From the NCBI GenBank assembly GCA_900757265.1, contig CAAENW010000249.1:1-6938 (forward strand): a stretch of DNA of 6,938 bases. The letters run 5' to 3'. This DNA comes from an uncultured Collinsella sp. (GTDB lineage: Bacteria > Actinomycetota > Coriobacteriia > Coriobacteriales > Coriobacteriaceae). The position numbers were made by a program, and so were the translations under genes. The stretch's first letter is position 1. Every line of letters begins with the position of its first letter. Below the pieces are notes generated by a model that saw only the letters and a list, made by a program, of their open reading frames with translations, ran no database searches and was not told the origin of the DNA. Positions 5,441-6,938 of this stretch are shown piece by piece.

Positions 5441-6280
5441 GTGATCGATTCGGAACAGCTTAAGCAAAACGTGGTCAAGGCCGTGGAGGAGATTCGTGCC
5501 ACCAATCCCATGGCCGGCTCCATCACCAACACGGTGACGATTGACTTTGTCGCCAACGCGCAGCTCGCCGTGGGCGGATCGGCCGCCATGGTCTATCTGC
5601 CCGACGAGGGCGAGGCGCTCGTTGCCGGCGGCGGCGCCATCTATCTGAACATGGGCACACTCTTCCCCATCTACGAGCAGACGATTCCCCGCGCGGCCAA
5701 GGCGGCACACGACGCCGGCAAGCCCTGGGTGCTCGATCCGGTGGGCCTGGGCATCGGCAGCCTGCGCACCCAACTGGTAAACGAACTCAAGCAGTACAAA
5801 CCCGCCATCGTGCGCGGCAATGCCTCCGAGATTATCGCGCTCGCCGGCCTGTGGGGCCTTGAGGGCGAAGCGGCCGATCTGAGTCGCGTGCGCGGTGTCG
5901 ATACCACCGACACGGTAGACGCCGCCCGCGCCGCCGCCGTGGCGCTCGCCCGCTACACCGGCGGCGCCGTTGTGGTCTCGGGCGAAGTCGACCTGATTAC
6001 CGACGGCACGACCGTGGCCAAGTCCCACGGCGGCAGCCCGCTCATGTCCAAGATCACCGGCTGCGGTTGTTCGCAGGGCGGCGTGCTGGCCGTGTACGCC
6101 TGCGCTGCCGATCCGTTTACGGCAGCCGTCTGCGGTACCGCCGTCTACAACGTCGCCGGCACGCGTGCCGCCGCTGTCACCGATACCCCGGCAAGCTTTA
6201 AGGTCGCCTTTATCGACGAGCTCTACCGCGCGACCGCCCAGGACATTGCCGATAACCGACTCGAACTCGAGGAGGCATAA
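5441..6280 (+). CDS. thiM: Hydroxyethylthiazole kinase (ThiM)
   Basis: A 279-residue cytosolic ribokinase-like kinase that phosphorylates 4-methyl-5-(2-hydroxyethyl)thiazole with ATP to give the thiazole phosphate used by ThiE; this is a salvage step. Family marks are SITNTVTIDFVANAQLAVGGSAAM (27-50, substrate pocket at the trimer interface), NMGTL (70-74), VLDPVGLG (97-104), RGNASE (125-130) and the ATP/anion-hole loop TGCGCSQGG (206-214), which carries the small-residue and Cys pattern of the family. The start is GTG at 5441, supported by AAGGAGG 8 nt upstream; nearby ATG and GTG codons at 5434 and 5436 are out of frame. Length is normal (about 260-280). It is first in a TPP-riboswitch operon and is followed after 3 nt by the thiamine-binding protein gene. 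Confidence 0.96.
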   Translation: MIDSEQLKQNVVKAVEEIRATNPMAGSITNTVTIDFVANAQLAVGGSAAMVYLPDEGEALVAGGGAIYLNMGTLFPIYEQTIPRAAKAAHDAGKPWVLDPVGLGIGSLRTQLVNELKQYKPAIVRGNASEIIALAGLWGLEGEAADLSRVRGVDTTDTVDAARAAAVALARYTGGAVVVSGEVDLITDGTTVAKSHGGSPLMSKITGCGCSQGGVLAVYACAADPFTAAVCGTAVYNVAGTRAAAVTDTPASFKVAFIDELYRATAQDIADNRLELEEA

Positions 6281-6283
6281 GCC

Positions 6284-6625
6284 ATGTCCGAGCCCGCAAC
6301 CAATGCCGGCATGAACACACTCGTCGCCGTGGCCATCGCCCCGTGCGGCACCGGCGATGAGCTGTCCGCCGAGGTCGCCGAGGTCGTGCGCGTCATTCGC
6401 GAGAGCGGCCTACCCAACCGCACCACCTCGATGTTCACCGAGATCGAGGGCGACTGGGACGAGGTCATGCAGGTCGTGCGCAACGCAACCTTTGTGTTGG
6501 CGAGCAAGGGCATCCGCACCGAAGTCGTGCTCAAAGCAGATATTCGACCCGGATTTACCGACACCATGACCGGCAAACTCGAGCGCATGGAAGCACAGAT
6601 CAAAAAGCAGGAGGAAGCACGATGA
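6284..6625 (+). CDS. Small thiamine-binding protein (PF01910, MTH1187/YqgV-like)
   Basis: A 113-residue soluble protein made of one PF01910 (former UPF0045) ferredoxin-like domain, the unit that is doubled in Bacillus YkoF. Marks are VAIAPCGTGDELSAEVAEVVRVI (15-37), the TSMFTEIEGDWDEVM stretch (48-62) and KADIRPG (84-90), ending in a charged helix. YkoF binds thiamine and its pyrimidine; single-domain members oligomerise, and their role is poorly known. Being between thiM and thiE under a TPP riboswitch strongly supports binding of thiamine or a precursor. No signal peptide or membrane segment is present, so it acts in the cytosol, as a carrier or buffer rather than a periplasmic receptor. 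GGAGG 8 nt before the ATG lies in the thiM 3' end, and the stop overlaps the thiE start (ATGA), pointing to translational coupling. Confidence 0.9.
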   Translation: MSEPATNAGMNTLVAVAIAPCGTGDELSAEVAEVVRVIRESGLPNRTTSMFTEIEGDWDEVMQVVRNATFVLASKGIRTEVVLKADIRPGFTDTMTGKLERMEAQIKKQEEAR

Positions 6626-6938
6626 GCATCCGCGACAACCTTGATATCTCGGCCTATCTGGTACTCGGCCCCGAAAACACGCTGGGACGTCCCGTGGGCG
6701 ATGTGGTAGCCCAGGCGCTCGACGCAGGCTTTACCTGCATCCAGGTGCGCTCCAAGGTGGCAAGCGCCCGCGAGATCATTGCGCTGACGGGCGACGCCGC
6801 GCAGGCAATCGCACAGGCCGGCAAGACCGGTCAGGTCGCCCTGCTGATCGATGACCGTCTGGACTGCGTACTCGCCGCGCGCGAGCAGGGTATTGCTGTC
6901 GACGGCGTGCACGTAGGCCAGAGCGACATTCCCGTCGA
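6622..6938 (+). CDS. thiE: Thiamine-phosphate synthase (ThiE), 5' part
   Basis: The frame runs off the window end after 105 codons, about half of the usual 200-220 residues. ThiE condenses HMP-PP with thiazole phosphate to thiamine phosphate and pyrophosphate in a TIM barrel. Visible marks are the first strand YLVLGPE (12-18), CIQVRSK (39-45) corresponding to the family QxRxK pyrophosphate-binding strand, LLIDDRLDCVLAA (74-86) corresponding to the LINDRVDVALA motif, and DGVHVGQSDIP (94-104), matching DGVHLGQxDxP. The usual Asn of the INDR motif is Asp here (D77). The start is ATG at 6622, with AGGAGG (6609-6614) seven bases upstream; it overlaps the previous stop as ATGA. Other thiamine genes such as thiD may follow beyond the window, which cannot be seen. 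Confidence 0.93.
   Translation, partial: MSIRDNLDISAYLVLGPENTLGRPVGDVVAQALDAGFTCIQVRSKVASAREIIALTGDAAQAIAQAGKTGQVALLIDDRLDCVLAAREQGIAVDGVHVGQSDIPV

Noticed and set aside
5399..6028. Minus-strand open frame of 209 codons opposite thiM
   Set aside because: It is antisense to thiM and would start inside it and end in the riboswitch terminator. It has Gly/His/Ala-rich shadow composition.
6223..6912. Minus-strand open frame of 229 codons opposite the thiamine-binding protein and thiE
   Set aside because: It crosses three recognised sense genes, has low-complexity Ser-rich composition and no family signature.

Overview
The window is GC-rich, compact bacterial chromosome with strong purine-rich ribosome binding sites and 3-10 nt gaps or 4 nt overlaps between co-directional genes. 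Protein style and gene set suggest a gut Actinobacterium of the Coriobacteria (Collinsella-like). That placement is an inference from sequence style; no rRNA or other phylogenetic marker is present.

Layout. (1) 1-596, plus strand: 3' part of an alpha/beta-hydrolase esterase, ending in a bidirectional intrinsic terminator shared with the convergent gene. (2) 657-1991, minus: an NCS2/NAT uracil permease (UraA), behind a 122 bp gap with a candidate promoter and a leader hairpin. (3) 2114-3247, minus: a short 'core' cobalamin-independent methionine synthase-like methyltransferase (YxjG/YxjH type) keeping the MetE-type zinc site. (4) 3248-3402: an AT-rich 155 bp regulatory gap with a 23 bp dyad and a perfect 14 bp palindrome. 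(5) 3403-4299, minus: a LysR-type regulator, 10 nt downstream of (6) 4310-5218, minus: a Cof-type HAD phosphatase. (7) 5219-5440: a divergent control region with the HAD promoter and, on plus, a TPP riboswitch with an attached intrinsic terminator. (8) 5441-6938, plus: thiazole kinase (thiM), a small PF01910 thiamine-binding protein and thiE (cut by the window end) in one tight operon.

How the genes work together. The plus-strand operon is a thiamine salvage unit: ThiM phosphorylates hydroxyethylthiazole, ThiE joins it to HMP-PP to give thiamine phosphate, and the small protein probably binds thiamine or a precursor. All are controlled by TPP through premature transcription termination. On the minus strand the LysR regulator lies directly upstream of the methyltransferase gene and is the obvious candidate to act on the dyad in front of it, which would make HAD-lysR-methyltransferase a possible small methionine or sulfur regulatory unit. 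The permease imports uracil and seems functionally separate.

I found no CRISPR array, tRNA, rRNA, transposon or phage gene. The region is mostly ordinary core metabolism. The least explained parts are the methyltransferase with its operator-like upstream region, the stand-alone thiamine-binding protein inside a salvage operon, and the Cof-type phosphatase back to back with that operon.
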